A program made the translations under genes and the position numbers. The notes under the pieces are model-generated. The model did no database searches. It was not told the DNA's origin and was given only the letters and a program-made list of their open reading frames with translations. A stretch of 64,000 nucleotides of DNA from DASSJT01 sp035691065 (GTDB taxonomy: Bacteria; Actinomycetota; Actinomycetes; Actinomycetales; Dermatophilaceae). Shown here piece after piece: positions 1 to 8,560 of this stretch. Numbering within the stretch: position 1 is the first letter of the stretch; each line of letters starts with the position of its first letter. The stretch spans positions 1 to 64,000 of the forward strand of contig DASSJT010000087.1 in the NCBI GenBank assembly GCA_035691065.1, in the 5' to 3' direction.

Positions 1-587
1 GCACCCCCGCGCAGCTCCTCGACGACGCCGGCGCGCTCGGGCCCAACCTCACGAGCATCCACGCCACCCACCTCACCGACGAGGACATCTCCCTGCTCGG
101 CGCGACGGGCACCGGCGCGTGCTTCTGCCCTACGACCGAGCGCGACCTGGCCGACGGCATCGGCCCGGCCCGGGTCCTGCACGACGCCGGCAGCCCGATC
201 AGCCTGGGGTCCGATGAGAACGCGGTCATCGACCCGTTCGAGGAGCTGCGCGGGCTCGAGATGCACGAACGCGTGGAGAGTGGCGAGCGGGGACGCTTCA
301 GCACCGCGGAGCTCATCGCCGCCGCCAGCGCCAACGGGTACCGGTCGCTCGGCTGGGAGGGTGGTGGCGAGCTGCGGGTCGGTGCGCCCGCTGACTTCAT
401 CGCGGTCACGGAGGACAGCGTGCGGACCGTGGGCTCGCGTTCGGAGCAGATCGTCTACTCGGCGACGGCCGCTGACGTGACCGATGTCATCGTCGGCGGC
501 GAGGAGGTCGTCGTCGAGGGCCACCACCGGCTCGGCCCGACGGCAGACCTCCTGCGCGAGGCGCTCGGCCTGCTGCGAGACCTCTGA
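1..587 (+). CDS. hutF: Formimidoylglutamate deiminase, C-terminal part (HutF)
   Basis: This is the C-terminal part of an amidohydrolase-fold enzyme; the N-terminus lies upstream of the window. The reading frame begins at base 3. HutF converts N-formimidoyl-glutamate to N-formylglutamate plus ammonia in the five-step histidine degradation route. Visible family motifs are IHATHLTDED, the loop CPTTERDLADGIGP, and the metal-site stretch ISLGSDENAVIDPFEELR with its conserved aspartate. The C-terminus GAPADFIAV is the usual small beta-domain of the fold. hutI follows after 15 bases, so the two are probably co-transcribed. The rest of the hut pathway would be expected upstream, outside the window. 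Confidence 0.9.
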   Translation, partial: TPAQLLDDAGALGPNLTSIHATHLTDEDISLLGATGTGACFCPTTERDLADGIGPARVLHDAGSPISLGSDENAVIDPFEELRGLEMHERVESGERGRFSTAELIAAASANGYRSLGWEGGGELRVGAPADFIAVTEDSVRTVGSRSEQIVYSATAADVTDVIVGGEEVVVEGHHRLGPTADLLREALGLLRDL

Positions 588-602
588 CGTGGGAGCTTCC
601 AG

Positions 603-1769
603 ATGACGAGCTGCCTCGTGACGGGCATCGCCCAGCTCGTGACCTGCGACGGCACGGGGCCAGAGGGCCTGGGTTTACGTGACGACGCAGCGCTGGTTGT
701 CCAGGACGGCCTGGTCGCGTGGGTCGGGCCCTCCGCGACGCCGCCGGCGTGCGACCGGCGCATCGACCTGGAGGGTCGCTCCGTGCTCCCGGGCTTCGTC
801 GACTCCCACGCCCACCTGGTCTTTGCGGGCGACCGCGCGGACGAGTTCGTCGCCCGCATGGCGGGGAAGCGCTACGACGGGGGCGGGATCGGTGTGTCCG
901 TCGCGGCGACGCGGGCGGCCAGCGACGACGAGCTGCGGGAGCTCGTGGGCCGCCGGGTCGCGGAGATGCGCGCCCAGGGCACGACCACGGTCGAGATCAA
1001 GAGCGGTTACGGCCTGACCGTCGACGACGAGGCGCGCGCCCTCCGGATCGCCCACGAGTTCACCGTCGAGACCACGTATCTCGGGGCGCACGTGGTGCCG
1101 CCCGAGTTCTCAGGCAACCGGACGGCATACCTCGAGCTGGTCACCGGGCCCATGCTGGAGGCCGCGCTTCCCCACGCGAGGTGGGTCGACGTCTTCTGCG
1201 AGCCACACTCCGCGCACGCGTTCACGGCCGACGAGGCGCGGGCGGTCCTGACGGCGGGTCGAGACGCCGGTCTGGGCCTGCGGGTCCACGGCAACCAGCT
1301 CGCCCCCGGTCCCGGGGTGCAGCTGGCCGTGGAGCTCGGCGCGGCAAGCGTCGACCACTGCACGTACCTGAGCGAGACCGACGTCGCGGCGCTGTCGGCC
1401 GCGTCGGCGACGACGGTGGCGACCCTGCTGCCGGGCGTGGAGTTCTCGACCAGGTCGCCCTACCCCGATGCCCGCCGGCTGCTCGACGCCGGCGTCAGCC
1501 TCGCGCTCGCGACGGACTGCAACCCCGGGACGTGCTACTCGTCGTCGATGCCGTTCGTGATCGCGCTCGCGGTGCGGGAGATGGGCCTGACACCTGGCGA
1601 GGCCGTCTGGGCGGCAACTCGGGGAGCGGCGAAATCGTTGCGGCGCAGCGATATCGGCGTGATCGAGGTGGGCGCACGGGCAGACTTGGCGACCCTGGAG
1701 GCGCCGTCGTACCTGCACCTGTCGTACCGCGCCGGCGTCCCCATCGCCCGCGCGCTCGACCTGCCCTGA
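603..1769 (+). CDS. hutI: Imidazolonepropionase
   Basis: Cytoplasmic metal-dependent hydrolase that opens 4-imidazolone-5-propionate to N-formimidoyl-L-glutamate, the substrate of the adjacent HutF. The 388-residue product has the family's length and metal ligands: HAH (H69, H71), the GAH motif near residue 163, VHGNQ (H229) and TDCNPG (D305). EIKSGYGL near residue 131 and VDVFCE near 195 are further HutI signatures. The ATG has a GGGAG Shine-Dalgarno at 591-595. It is probably the last gene of the hut operon, because the next gene is convergent and only two bases away. Confidence 0.95.
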   Translation: MTSCLVTGIAQLVTCDGTGPEGLGLRDDAALVVQDGLVAWVGPSATPPACDRRIDLEGRSVLPGFVDSHAHLVFAGDRADEFVARMAGKRYDGGGIGVSVAATRAASDDELRELVGRRVAEMRAQGTTTVEIKSGYGLTVDDEARALRIAHEFTVETTYLGAHVVPPEFSGNRTAYLELVTGPMLEAALPHARWVDVFCEPHSAHAFTADEARAVLTAGRDAGLGLRVHGNQLAPGPGVQLAVELGAASVDHCTYLSETDVAALSAASATTVATLLPGVEFSTRSPYPDARRLLDAGVSLALATDCNPGTCYSSSMPFVIALAVREMGLTPGEAVWAATRGAAKSLRRSDIGVIEVGARADLATLEAPSYLHLSYRAGVPIARALDLP

Positions 1770-1771
1770 CG

Positions 1772-2050
1772 CTAGGCGTTGCCCTCGCGCATCGGCTTGG
1801 GCAGGTGCCCCGCGGACCTGGCGTAGTACTCCGCCGCCTTGCGCGTCGCGATCACCCGGGCCGCACCGACGGCGAGACCGGTGAGCGCGGCGAACACGAC
1901 GGCGTCGCCGACGGGCGTGCGCGGGTCGCGGGGGTCGAGCGTGGCGTCGCGCCCCGCCTTCTTCCACGCCATGATCACCACCCGGTTCGCGATGACCCCC
2001 GCCAGGATCGCCGACCCGGTGCCGAGCACCCGCCACACGAGCGTGCCCAT
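1772..2050 (-). CDS. DUF4235 family membrane protein
   Basis: Small 92-residue protein of the actinobacterial DUF4235 family; the function is unknown. Two hydrophobic segments (about residues 6-24 and 47-66) flank a conserved WKKAGRD...DPRDPRTPVGDAV stretch. The C-terminus is basic and ends HLPKPMREGNA. I place the start at the ATG at 2050, which has an AGGAG Shine-Dalgarno; a longer upstream reading frame would cross the thiamine riboswitch on the other strand and is not credible. It is convergent with hutI and divergent from the riboswitch-controlled transporter. Confidence 0.8.
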   Translation of the reverse strand: MGTLVWRVLGTGSAILAGVIANRVVIMAWKKAGRDATLDPRDPRTPVGDAVVFAALTGLAVGAARVIATRKAAEYYARSAGHLPKPMREGNA

Positions 2051-2141
2051 GGTCGTCTCCTCTCGATGCGTGCCCGCCCCTGCCGGAACGTCTGGATCCA
2101 CCCTGCCACACCGGTCTGATGTAGGCTCGTGACTGCAAACG

Positions 2142-2223
2142 ACAGGGGAGCGCGAGAGCGCTGAGAGTGCGGGCAACCGCAGACCCTCGAACCTGATCCG
2201 GTTAGGACCGGCGAAGGGAGTCG
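2142..2223 (+). promoter_or_regulatory. TPP (thiamine pyrophosphate) riboswitch, THI element
   Basis: The leader holds the conserved THI-box elements in order: AGGGGAGC, GCTGAGA, a variable stem, ACCCT, GAACCTGATCCGGTTAG and ACCGGCGAAGGGAG. It lies upstream of an ECF thiamine/HMP transporter, as expected. TPP binding normally lowers expression of the downstream genes. A -10-like TAGGCT at 2122-2127 precedes it. The expression platform in 2224-2330 is not obvious; a short palindrome around CCTGCAGGCAGG (near 2260) could take part. Confidence 0.93.
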
Positions 2224-2336
2224 GGATCTCAGGCACCCGTACGGCACACCCCGCGGTTCCTGCAGGCAGGAGCACGGGGGTATGCCGGGCAGGCGCCTCC
2301 CCGAGGTATCCAACGGATTCCACGGGAGACAACAGA

Positions 2337-2975
2337 ATGGCCACCATCACCACCCACACCGGACGCGGCAGCGTCCGGGCCACTGCCCCGCTCACGCGGT
2401 GGCGCACGGTCGACCTGCTCACGGTCGCCTTCCTCGGTGCCGCCTTCGGCATCGCCTACTGGGGCTGGGGCCTCCTCTACGAAGGTCCCTCCACCGCTCT
2501 CGGCAACCTGTTCCCGCCGCTCGCGGCCTTCCTCTACGCCCCGTGGCTGATGGCCGGGGTCGTCGGCGGGCTCGTCGTGCGGCGTCCGGGCGCCGCCCTG
2601 CTCTGCGAGGTCGTCGCAGCCGTCGTCGAGATGCTGCCCGGCAGCCAGTGGGGCTTCAGCACGCTGATCTCGGGCATCCTCCAGGGCCTCGGTGCCGAGC
2701 TCGCCTTCCTCATCCTCGGCTACGGCTCGTTCGGCCTGGTGGCGGCGGTCTTCGCCGGCGCGCTGGCCGCGCCGATGGAGGCGGTCTACGAGGTCTACAC
2801 CTACTACCCCGACTGGTCCTTCGGGTACCAGGTCGCCTACGTCGCCTCGTTCGCGGCCGGCGGAGCGGTCATCGCCGGCGTCGGCGGCTGGCTGATCACG
2901 AAGGCCCTTGCCAAGGCGGGTGCGCTCAACGCGTTCCCGCCCGGCCAGGAGGAGCGAGAGCGGCACGCCGTCTGA
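2337..2975 (+). CDS. ykoE: ECF transporter substrate-binding component, YkoE-like
   Basis: The 212-residue protein is strongly hydrophobic, with about five or six membrane segments starting near residue 27, and has the family stretch YWGWGLLYEGPS. It is the S component that binds thiamine or its hydroxymethylpyrimidine precursor for an energy-coupling-factor transporter. The assignment rests on the YkoE-like sequence, the TPP riboswitch immediately upstream and the ECF ATPase/T-component gene 12 bases downstream. The ATG at 2337 has GGGAG at 2324-2328. Substrate (thiamine or HMP) cannot be decided from sequence alone. Confidence 0.88.
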   Translation: MATITTHTGRGSVRATAPLTRWRTVDLLTVAFLGAAFGIAYWGWGLLYEGPSTALGNLFPPLAAFLYAPWLMAGVVGGLVVRRPGAALLCEVVAAVVEMLPGSQWGFSTLISGILQGLGAELAFLILGYGSFGLVAAVFAGALAAPMEAVYEVYTYYPDWSFGYQVAYVASFAAGGAVIAGVGGWLITKALAKAGALNAFPPGQEERERHAV

Positions 2976-2987
2976 CGGCGCCTTCCC

Positions 2988-5213
2988 ATGGCGCTGCCTG
3001 ATGGCGGAAGGGTCGAGGTCTCGCAGCTGACCTGGCGTCCGTTCGGACGCCGGGAGCCCGTCCTGCGGGACCTCGACCTCACCATCGAGCCCGGGCAGCG
3101 GGTGCTTCTCGTGGGGCCGAGCGGCTCGGGCAAGTCCACGCTCCTGCGGGCGCTGGCCGGGCTGCTGCAGGTCGCCGACGCGGGCGACCTGAGCGGCGCT
3201 GTCACGATCGACGGACTCCCGCCGGGCGAGCGCGCCGGCACGGTCGGACTGGTCCTCCAGGAGCCGGGGGCCGGCATCGTGGCCGCAAGCGTCGGCCGGG
3301 ACGTGGCCTTCGGCCTGGAGAACGTCGGAGTGCCGCGTGACGAGATGCCCGAGCGGGTCACCGACGCCCTCAAGGCCGTGCGGCTCACGATGCCCCAGGA
3401 CACGCCGACGCACGCGCTGTCCGGCGGCGAGCAGCAACGGCTCGCCCTGGCCGGCGCCCTCGCGCTCGGGCCGCGTGTCCTGCTCCTCGACGAGCCCACC
3501 GCCATGCTCGACCCGGCCAACGCCGCATCGGTTCGCGAGACGGTCGCCGAGGTGGTCACGAGGCACAACCTGACCACCGTCGTGGTGGAGCACCTGCTCG
3601 GGCCATGGGTCGACTTCGCCGACCGGCTCGTCGCTCTCGACTCGGCGGGCACCGTCATCGCCGATGGCGATCCTCGTGAGGTGTTGGGCCGTCATGCCGA
3701 ATCCCTTGCCGCACAAGGCGTGTGGGTGCCCGGGGTGCCACACCCCGACCCGACACCACTGCCCAAAGGCCTGTTCTCACAACGACCGCCCGGCGAACCG
3801 GTGCTCGTCGCCGAGCGTGTTCGGGTCGAGCGCAGCGTGCGTGCGCTCAACGGCGCGACGAGACACGTCCTGGCCGTCGACGGGGAGTCCCTCACGGTGC
3901 GCAGCGGACAGATCACGGCGCTCGTGGGCCCCAGCGGCTCGGGCAAGTCCACGCTGCTCCTCGCCCTCGCGGGACTCCTCGAGCCCGATGCCGGGACTGC
4001 CCTGACGCGCTCGGGGCAAGCGGTCTCCGACCTCGACACCAAGGCGCTGGCGCGCACTGTGGCCTGGGTGCCCCAGTGGTCCTCGTCCACCATCGTCGCG
4101 CACACGGTCATCGACGAGGCCATGGTCGCCTCGCGTGCCCTGGGCCTGGATGAGGCGGTATGCCGGGAGCGCGCCGAGGCGCTGCTGCTCGCCCTCGGTC
4201 TGGGTCACCTCGCGCAGGCAGACCCGCGGCACCTGTCCGGCGGCGAGCAACGGCGTCTCGCCATGGCCTCGGCCGTCGTCCACGAGCCGGAGGCACTCCT
4301 GGCCGACGAACCGACCGTGGGCCAGGACCGTCTCACCTGGTCGGCGGTCATGGGGCTCGTCGAGGCCCTGCGCCGAGCCGGGACAGCCGTGGTGCTGAGC
4401 ACCCACGATGACGCTGCCGTGGAGCGCAGCGCGAGCGTGCTCAGGCTGCAGAAGCCTCCTGCAGGGCGGGTCCCGGCTCGGGAGCGGCGCCCCCTCGTGG
4501 CGCGATGCGGTCCGCTCAGCCTGCTGACCGGCAGCCTCCTGGCAGTCCCCGCCGGCATCCTCTCTCCACACTGGCGGGCGTCTGTGGCTGTGCTCGGCGT
4601 GCAGCTGGCCCTTGCCGTGGTCGGGCTCTGGGCTCCGCGCGGCTCTGACCCGACGGCTGGGCGACCGACCGGTCGGGCCCGCCGGGTTGTGCTGCGCCTC
4701 CTGCCCGGGGTCGTGGGCGGCCTGTCGGTGGCCTGGAGCACCTGGCTGCTGGGGTCGCACGACCTCGACATCGCGGGAACGGCCGGCCTGAGGGTGCTCA
4801 TCATCGTGTTCCCGTCCGCGGTGCTCATCCCGTTCGTCGACGCCGATGCCCTCGGCGACCACCTGGCCCAGCGACTGCGGCTGCCGGCCCGGCCGGTCGT
4901 GGCGGTCTCGGCGGCGCTCCAGCGGGTCAACACCTTCGGGGAGATCTGGTCCGAGATCGGGAGCGCCCGACGGGTTCGCGGCCTCGGACCCAGTCGCTCA
5001 CCGCGCGACGTGATCGGCCACGCCTGGGCGCTCACCGTCGGGATGTTGGTGCGCTCCCTCGGAGCGGCCGCAGCGCTGGCGGTGGCCATGGACGCCCGAG
5101 GGTTCGCCACGGCATACCGCCGCACCTGGTTTGCGCCGGCGCCCTGGCGCCGCGGTGACACCCTCCTGGTGGCCGCCGCCGCCCTGCCGGCCCTCTTCGC
5201 CTGGCTCGCCTGA
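2988..5213 (+). CDS. Fused ECF transporter ATPase-ATPase-T component (YkoD-YkoC fusion)
   Basis: One 741-residue polypeptide carries two ABC ATPase domains followed by the EcfT membrane domain. Domain 1 (about 5-235) has GPSGSGKST, LSGGEQQR and LLLDEPTAMLDP. Domain 2 (about 265-490) has its own GPSGSGKST, LSGGEQRR, ADEPTVGQD and a switch STHDD. From about residue 500 there are four or five hydrophobic segments and the EcfT-like A-R-G motif AMDARGF near residue 705. It energises uptake by the S component encoded just upstream. In Bacillus the two-ATPase protein (YkoD) and T protein (YkoC) are separate. The second Walker B region reads ALLADEP, less hydrophobic than the first. Confidence 0.9.
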   Translation: MALPDGGRVEVSQLTWRPFGRREPVLRDLDLTIEPGQRVLLVGPSGSGKSTLLRALAGLLQVADAGDLSGAVTIDGLPPGERAGTVGLVLQEPGAGIVAASVGRDVAFGLENVGVPRDEMPERVTDALKAVRLTMPQDTPTHALSGGEQQRLALAGALALGPRVLLLDEPTAMLDPANAASVRETVAEVVTRHNLTTVVVEHLLGPWVDFADRLVALDSAGTVIADGDPREVLGRHAESLAAQGVWVPGVPHPDPTPLPKGLFSQRPPGEPVLVAERVRVERSVRALNGATRHVLAVDGESLTVRSGQITALVGPSGSGKSTLLLALAGLLEPDAGTALTRSGQAVSDLDTKALARTVAWVPQWSSSTIVAHTVIDEAMVASRALGLDEAVCRERAEALLLALGLGHLAQADPRHLSGGEQRRLAMASAVVHEPEALLADEPTVGQDRLTWSAVMGLVEALRRAGTAVVLSTHDDAAVERSASVLRLQKPPAGRVPARERRPLVARCGPLSLLTGSLLAVPAGILSPHWRASVAVLGVQLALAVVGLWAPRGSDPTAGRPTGRARRVVLRLLPGVVGGLSVAWSTWLLGSHDLDIAGTAGLRVLIIVFPSAVLIPFVDADALGDHLAQRLRLPARPVVAVSAALQRVNTFGEIWSEIGSARRVRGLGPSRSPRDVIGHAWALTVGMLVRSLGAAAALAVAMDARGFATAYRRTWFAPAPWRRGDTLLVAAAALPALFAWLA

Positions 5214-5223
5214 GGGCGGCCGC

Positions 5224-6306
5224 TCAAGCCGTGGCGGGTCCTTGGGGCATCGACCGCTTGTGGGCCGTGCGGGTGTACCAGGCCAGGATCGTGGCCTCCG
5301 CCTCCGCGCGCACCGGGGCGCCCTCCAGGTAGTCGTCGATCTCGTCGTAGGTCACGCCGAGCGCCTCCTCGTCGAGGCGGCCGGGGCGGTCGGTCTCCAG
5401 GTCCGCCGTGGGTGGCTTGCCGACCACCTCCTCGGGGGCTCCGAGGTGGGCGGCCAAGGCTCGTACCCGGCGCTTGGTCAGGCCGGTCAGCGGCATCAGG
5501 TCACAGGCGCCGTCGCCGTACTTGGTGAAGAAGCCGGTCACCGCCTCGGCGGCGTGGTCGGTGCCGACGACGAGGAGACCGCGCACACCGGCCAGCGCGT
5601 ACTGGGCCACCATGCGCTCCCGGGCCTTGACGTTGCCCCGGACGTGGTCCTCGCTGACCTCCGGCCCGACCCCCACCCCGGCGACGATCACGGCACCCCA
5701 GAGCTCGTCCGCCGCCGGTCCGATGTTCACGGTGATGGACTCGTCGGGGGCGATGAAGTCCAGCGCACGAGCGGCGTCCGCCTCGTCGGCCTGGAGGAAG
5801 TAGGGCAGGCGAACGGCCAGGAACTCGGCACTGCCGCCGTTGGCGCGCACCCGCTCCACGGCCAGCTGGCACAACCGGCCGGCCGCGCTCGAGTCCACCC
5901 CACCGCTGACGCCGAGCACGAACCCCCGCGCGCCACTGTCCGCGAGCTGGTCCACGAGGAACCGGACCCGCCGCTCCGCCTCTTTCTCCGCGTCGAAGTC
6001 GGTGGCCACGTGCAGCTCGGCCGCGATCGCCGCCCGGCGCTCCTCGTCGACCACGTGGGGCTGGTCGACCACGTGCGGCTGGTCGACCACGCGGGGCCCG
6101 TCGACCCTGGTGCCGGTGGCCTTGACGGCCCTCCCCCGGCCGGCCCTGGCCCTCCCCGTCCGGGCCTTCTTGGCGGTCTTGGGCCCGGAGCTGGTCTTGC
6201 CGGCGGCGTTGCTAGCGGCGTTGCTCGTGGCGTTGGTGACGACGTCGCGTGCAGCCTGGGTGTCGGCCTGAGTGTCAGCCTCGGTGTCAGCCTGGGTCTC
6301 GCTCAC
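5224..6306 (-). CDS. nadE: NAD synthetase, ammonia-dependent type, with N-terminal extension
   Basis: NadE amidates nicotinic acid adenine dinucleotide to NAD using ATP. The N-type ATP-pyrophosphatase P-loop SGGVDSS is at residues 134-140, and VGTDHAAEAVTGFFTKYGDG, LTKRRVRALA and DRPGRLDEEALG match the family. There is no nitrilase (glutaminase) domain, so the enzyme should use free ammonia. Family members are about 275 residues; this one has 360. The first ~88 residues are a low-complexity TQAD/Ala-Lys-Arg-rich tail containing an 18-bp DNA repeat. The GTG at 6306 has no clear Shine-Dalgarno, so the true start may be internal. It is convergent with the ECF gene. Confidence 0.92.
   Translation of the reverse strand: MSETQADTEADTQADTQAARDVVTNATSNAASNAAGKTSSGPKTAKKARTGRARAGRGRAVKATGTRVDGPRVVDQPHVVDQPHVVDEERRAAIAAELHVATDFDAEKEAERRVRFLVDQLADSGARGFVLGVSGGVDSSAAGRLCQLAVERVRANGGSAEFLAVRLPYFLQADEADAARALDFIAPDESITVNIGPAADELWGAVIVAGVGVGPEVSEDHVRGNVKARERMVAQYALAGVRGLLVVGTDHAAEAVTGFFTKYGDGACDLMPLTGLTKRRVRALAAHLGAPEEVVGKPPTADLETDRPGRLDEEALGVTYDEIDDYLEGAPVRAEAEATILAWYTRTAHKRSMPQGPATA
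6046..6099. repeat. 18-bp tandem repeat inside nadE, three units
   Basis: Three units of the type GTCGACCACGTGNGGCTG start at 6046, 6064 and 6082. In nadE they encode VDQPHV-type hexapeptides in the non-catalytic N-terminal extension. The period is a multiple of three, so copy-number change would keep the frame. Confidence 0.85.
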
Positions 6307-6391
6307 GGGGCAGGACGATAGCCGTCACCCACGGGGCCGGCGACCGTGCACCGACGCAGCCAGCCGCCTACCCGTGAGTAACCTCAGGCCG

Positions 6392-6397
6392 TACTCT
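6392..6397 (+). promoter_or_regulatory. Candidate -10 box of a leaderless gene
   Basis: TACTCT lies six bases before the GTG at 6404 and there is no Shine-Dalgarno. This spacing would put the transcript start at the start codon, as in other leaderless actinobacterial genes. Confidence 0.45.
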
Positions 6398-6403
6398 CGT
6401 CCC

Positions 6404-7246
6404 GTGCACAGCCGCGTGGACCTCCACCTTCCGGACGGCCACCGGACGTCGCTGGTCGGCGCCAACGCAGGACCCGACTCCCCGGTGGCGGTCCTGCTGC
6501 CGGCACTCGGGACGCCGGCCGGCTACTACGAACCCTTCCTCGAGGCCCTTGCCGAGCACGGTGTCAGCGGCTTCTCGGCCGACTTCCCAGGCCAAGGCGG
6601 CAGTCGACCCCTCGCCAGTGTGCGCAACAACTATGGGTATGCCGTATTGGCCGAGGTCTTCGTACCGCACCTGCTCGACGCGGTGGCCGAGCGTCATCCG
6701 GCTCGCCCGATCACGCTGGTCGGTCACAGCCTGGGCGGACAGGTGGGACTGCTGGCCCTGGCGCTGACCGGGCGGAAGGTCGCGTCGGTCGTGCTCATCG
6801 GGTCGGGTGCGCCGTACTGGCGGGCCTACCCCAACCGCGTCGGCACCCTCGCCAAGACGCAGCTCGTCACCCTGGTCGCCGCAGCGCGCGGGCACTGGCC
6901 GGGCCACCGGTTCGGGTTCGGCGGGCGGCAGCCCCGGCAGCTCATGCGCGAGTGGTCCCGGTTCGCGCGAACCGGCCGGCTCGACCCGGAGGGAACGACC
7001 CGCCGTGCGGGCCGCGCGCTGGCGGAGCTGGAGGTGCCCGTCCTGGCCATCGACCTCGCCAACGACGCGCTGGCGCCGAGGGCGTCGGTCGACCGCCTGC
7101 TGTCGCTCGTGCCGGCGGCGGACATCACCCAGCGGCACTTCGACCGGGCGACCAGGCATGGCCAGCGTCCGGTCGACCACTTCTCCTGGGCGCGTGACCC
7201 GACCGGCATCGTCGACCTGGTCTCCGAGTGGGTGCACTCTCACTGA
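6404..7246 (+). CDS. Alpha/beta hydrolase (serine hydrolase)
   Basis: Product of about 280 residues with an alpha/beta-hydrolase fold. The nucleophile elbow is GHSLGGQ (about residues 107-113), the oxyanion region is LLPALGTPAGYY, and late acid and histidine candidates occur in LANDALAP and DHFSW. The substrate is unknown; the long C-terminal part with LMREWSRFARTGRL is typical of uncharacterised actinobacterial members. The GTG at 6404 is preferred over an upstream GTG at 6272, whose extra 44 codons are poorly coding and overlap nadE. It is divergent from nadE. Confidence 0.75.
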   Translation: MHSRVDLHLPDGHRTSLVGANAGPDSPVAVLLPALGTPAGYYEPFLEALAEHGVSGFSADFPGQGGSRPLASVRNNYGYAVLAEVFVPHLLDAVAERHPARPITLVGHSLGGQVGLLALALTGRKVASVVLIGSGAPYWRAYPNRVGTLAKTQLVTLVAAARGHWPGHRFGFGGRQPRQLMREWSRFARTGRLDPEGTTRRAGRALAELEVPVLAIDLANDALAPRASVDRLLSLVPAADITQRHFDRATRHGQRPVDHFSWARDPTGIVDLVSEWVHSH

Positions 7247-7315
7247 CGGCAGCGGTGCGTCGACGGACACCGCGCACCCCCGCCGGCGGGGGCGAGGGTG
7301 CACGGAGGACTGTGC

Positions 7316-7381
7316 CTGGTGGGACCGTGCCTTATGTCTGGTGGGACCGTGCCTGATGTCTGGTGGGAACGTGCCTAATGG
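7316..7381. repeat. 22-bp direct repeat, three units
   Basis: Units of the form CTGGTGGGACCGTGCCTNATGT begin at 7316, 7338 and 7360, with one or two changes each. The third unit contains the TAG stop (7375-7377) of the minus-strand membrane gene, so the array lies at the boundary between convergent genes. Bases 7247-7315 hold nothing recognisable. Confidence 0.9.
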
Positions 7382-7965
7382 GGGACTGGCGTCCGACCTG
7401 GTGTGCCCGTCGGGGTCGGCCGGTCCTGCGCCCGGGGCTGAGCCGGCGTCATGGCGGCCGCCACGAAGAACAGCAGGGCGAAGATGATGAGCGGGATGGC
7501 CGCCGCGCCCGAGGACCCGCCGAGGTGCAGGAAGAACCCGCCATCACCGCCCCGAACGATGCCAACGAGCACCTCACCCAGGATGGGGATTGCGCCGATG
7601 GCAAGCAGCAGCCGACCGGCGGTGCGCGGGCGGTGCAGACCCAGGAACGCCACGGGGAAGGCCAGGACCAGAGCGGTCATCGGGATGACCGGGGCGTCCA
7701 CCAGGCGGCTCACGGCATCCACGATGGTGAACGCGAGCAGCAGCCCCAAGCCGATGTAGACCAGCACGATCGCCTGCTCTGGCCGGCGGGCGGCCAGGAT
7801 CGTGATAAGCGCTGCCGGCACCACCATGAGCGCAATGATCCCGGCGGCGGCCCACCCACCGGGGTCGTCGATGGCATACCCACCGGCGAACATGAAGCCG
7901 AAGCCGACGAACACCATCGTCCCGAATGCCGCGACTCGCCTCAGAACCACTCCGAAGGTCGACAT
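7375..7965 (-). CDS. Hypothetical integral membrane protein
   Basis: I recognise no named family. From the ATG at 7965 the product is about 196 residues with five or six hydrophobic stretches (starting near residues 9, 38, 63, 93, 118 and 158) and a Pro/Thr-rich cytoplasmic tail ending in TPVPH. The ATG is favoured over a GTG four codons upstream because GGAAGG lies about 11 bases before it. The stop codon lies inside a 22-bp repeat. It follows the deazaflavin-enzyme gene on the same strand after 59 bases and may share its transcript. Confidence 0.6.
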   Translation of the reverse strand: MSTFGVVLRRVAAFGTMVFVGFGFMFAGGYAIDDPGGWAAAGIIALMVVPAALITILAARRPEQAIVLVYIGLGLLLAFTIVDAVSRLVDAPVIPMTALVLAFPVAFLGLHRPRTAGRLLLAIGAIPILGEVLVGIVRGGDGGFFLHLGGSSGAAAIPLIIFALLFFVAAAMTPAQPRAQDRPTPTGTPGRTPVPH

Positions 7966-8024
7966 GTCAGCCACCACCTTCCTGTGGCTTCAGCCTTCCC
8001 GCGAAGCTGCTGCCGAGGCAGGGA

Positions 8025-8417
8025 CTATTGTCCTTGCGCTCCGTCACTCCTCAGGCTGAGGAACTCGTCCACCCTCAGGAGCGGGAGGATCGCCCGTTCC
8101 AGCGGGCGGATGCCGCCCCGATCCGGGTCGCGGTAGAGCCGCGGCTCGACACAGTCGACGGTGCGACCCCGCGTCTCGATGCGGCAGCCCCCGGCGGCCA
8201 GGACGTTCTTCACCCAGTCGGTCTGCGGCCCGTACGTCAGGGCGATCACGAAACCACCCGGCACCGGGAAGAGGTTCACCGGTGTGCGGTACTCCCGCCC
8301 CGACCGGCGCCCCCGGTGGACCACCACCGCGAACCCCGGCAGCCAGCGTGCGACGGGCCGGGACAGGCGGTTGAAGCCGGCCCGGTTGACCTTGCCGAGC
8401 CACAGGGGTGCGGGCAT
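8025..8417 (-). CDS. Nitroreductase/deazaflavin (F420)-dependent family protein
   Basis: This 130-residue protein is of the Ddn-like split-barrel family (PF04075), which uses coenzyme F420 or related flavins. Signatures are HRGRRSGREYRTPVN, the ALTYG segment and TDWVKNVLAAGGCRI. Substrate unknown; members reduce quinones and nitroaromatics. The start is the ATG at 8417 with AGGGG just upstream; the longer frame reaching 8564 would overlap the terminator hairpin and is rejected. A second family member lies at 53296-53724. Confidence 0.82.
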   Translation of the reverse strand: MPAPLWLGKVNRAGFNRLSRPVARWLPGFAVVVHRGRRSGREYRTPVNLFPVPGGFVIALTYGPQTDWVKNVLAAGGCRIETRGRTVDCVEPRLYRDPDRGGIRPLERAILPLLRVDEFLSLRSDGAQGQ

Positions 8418-8509
8418 GCCCCTACTCTGCGGTCCCCCGACCACCCCGGCAACCCGGGCAGCCGCCGCCCTCGCACCCACGTAAGCCTTGGCGACAGTCC
8501 GCGGAAGGA

Positions 8510-8551
8510 GAGGTATGCCGGGTGGCTGGTCGCTGGCACCCGGCATACCTC
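8510..8551. terminator. Hairpin with 15-bp perfect stem, terminator-like
   Basis: Arms at 8510-8524 and 8537-8551 are perfectly complementary, with a 12-base loop. Each arm contains the heptamer TATGCCG or its complement. It follows the stop of the alpha-glucosidase gene on the minus strand and precedes the next minus-strand gene. There is no T-tract, as is common in actinobacteria. Confidence 0.7.
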
Positions 8552-8560
8552 CTGCTGGTT

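Noticed and set aside
6272..6403. N-terminal extension of the alpha/beta hydrolase
   Set aside because: It overlaps the nadE start region and codes for unlikely sequence; GTG 6404 has a fitting -10 box.
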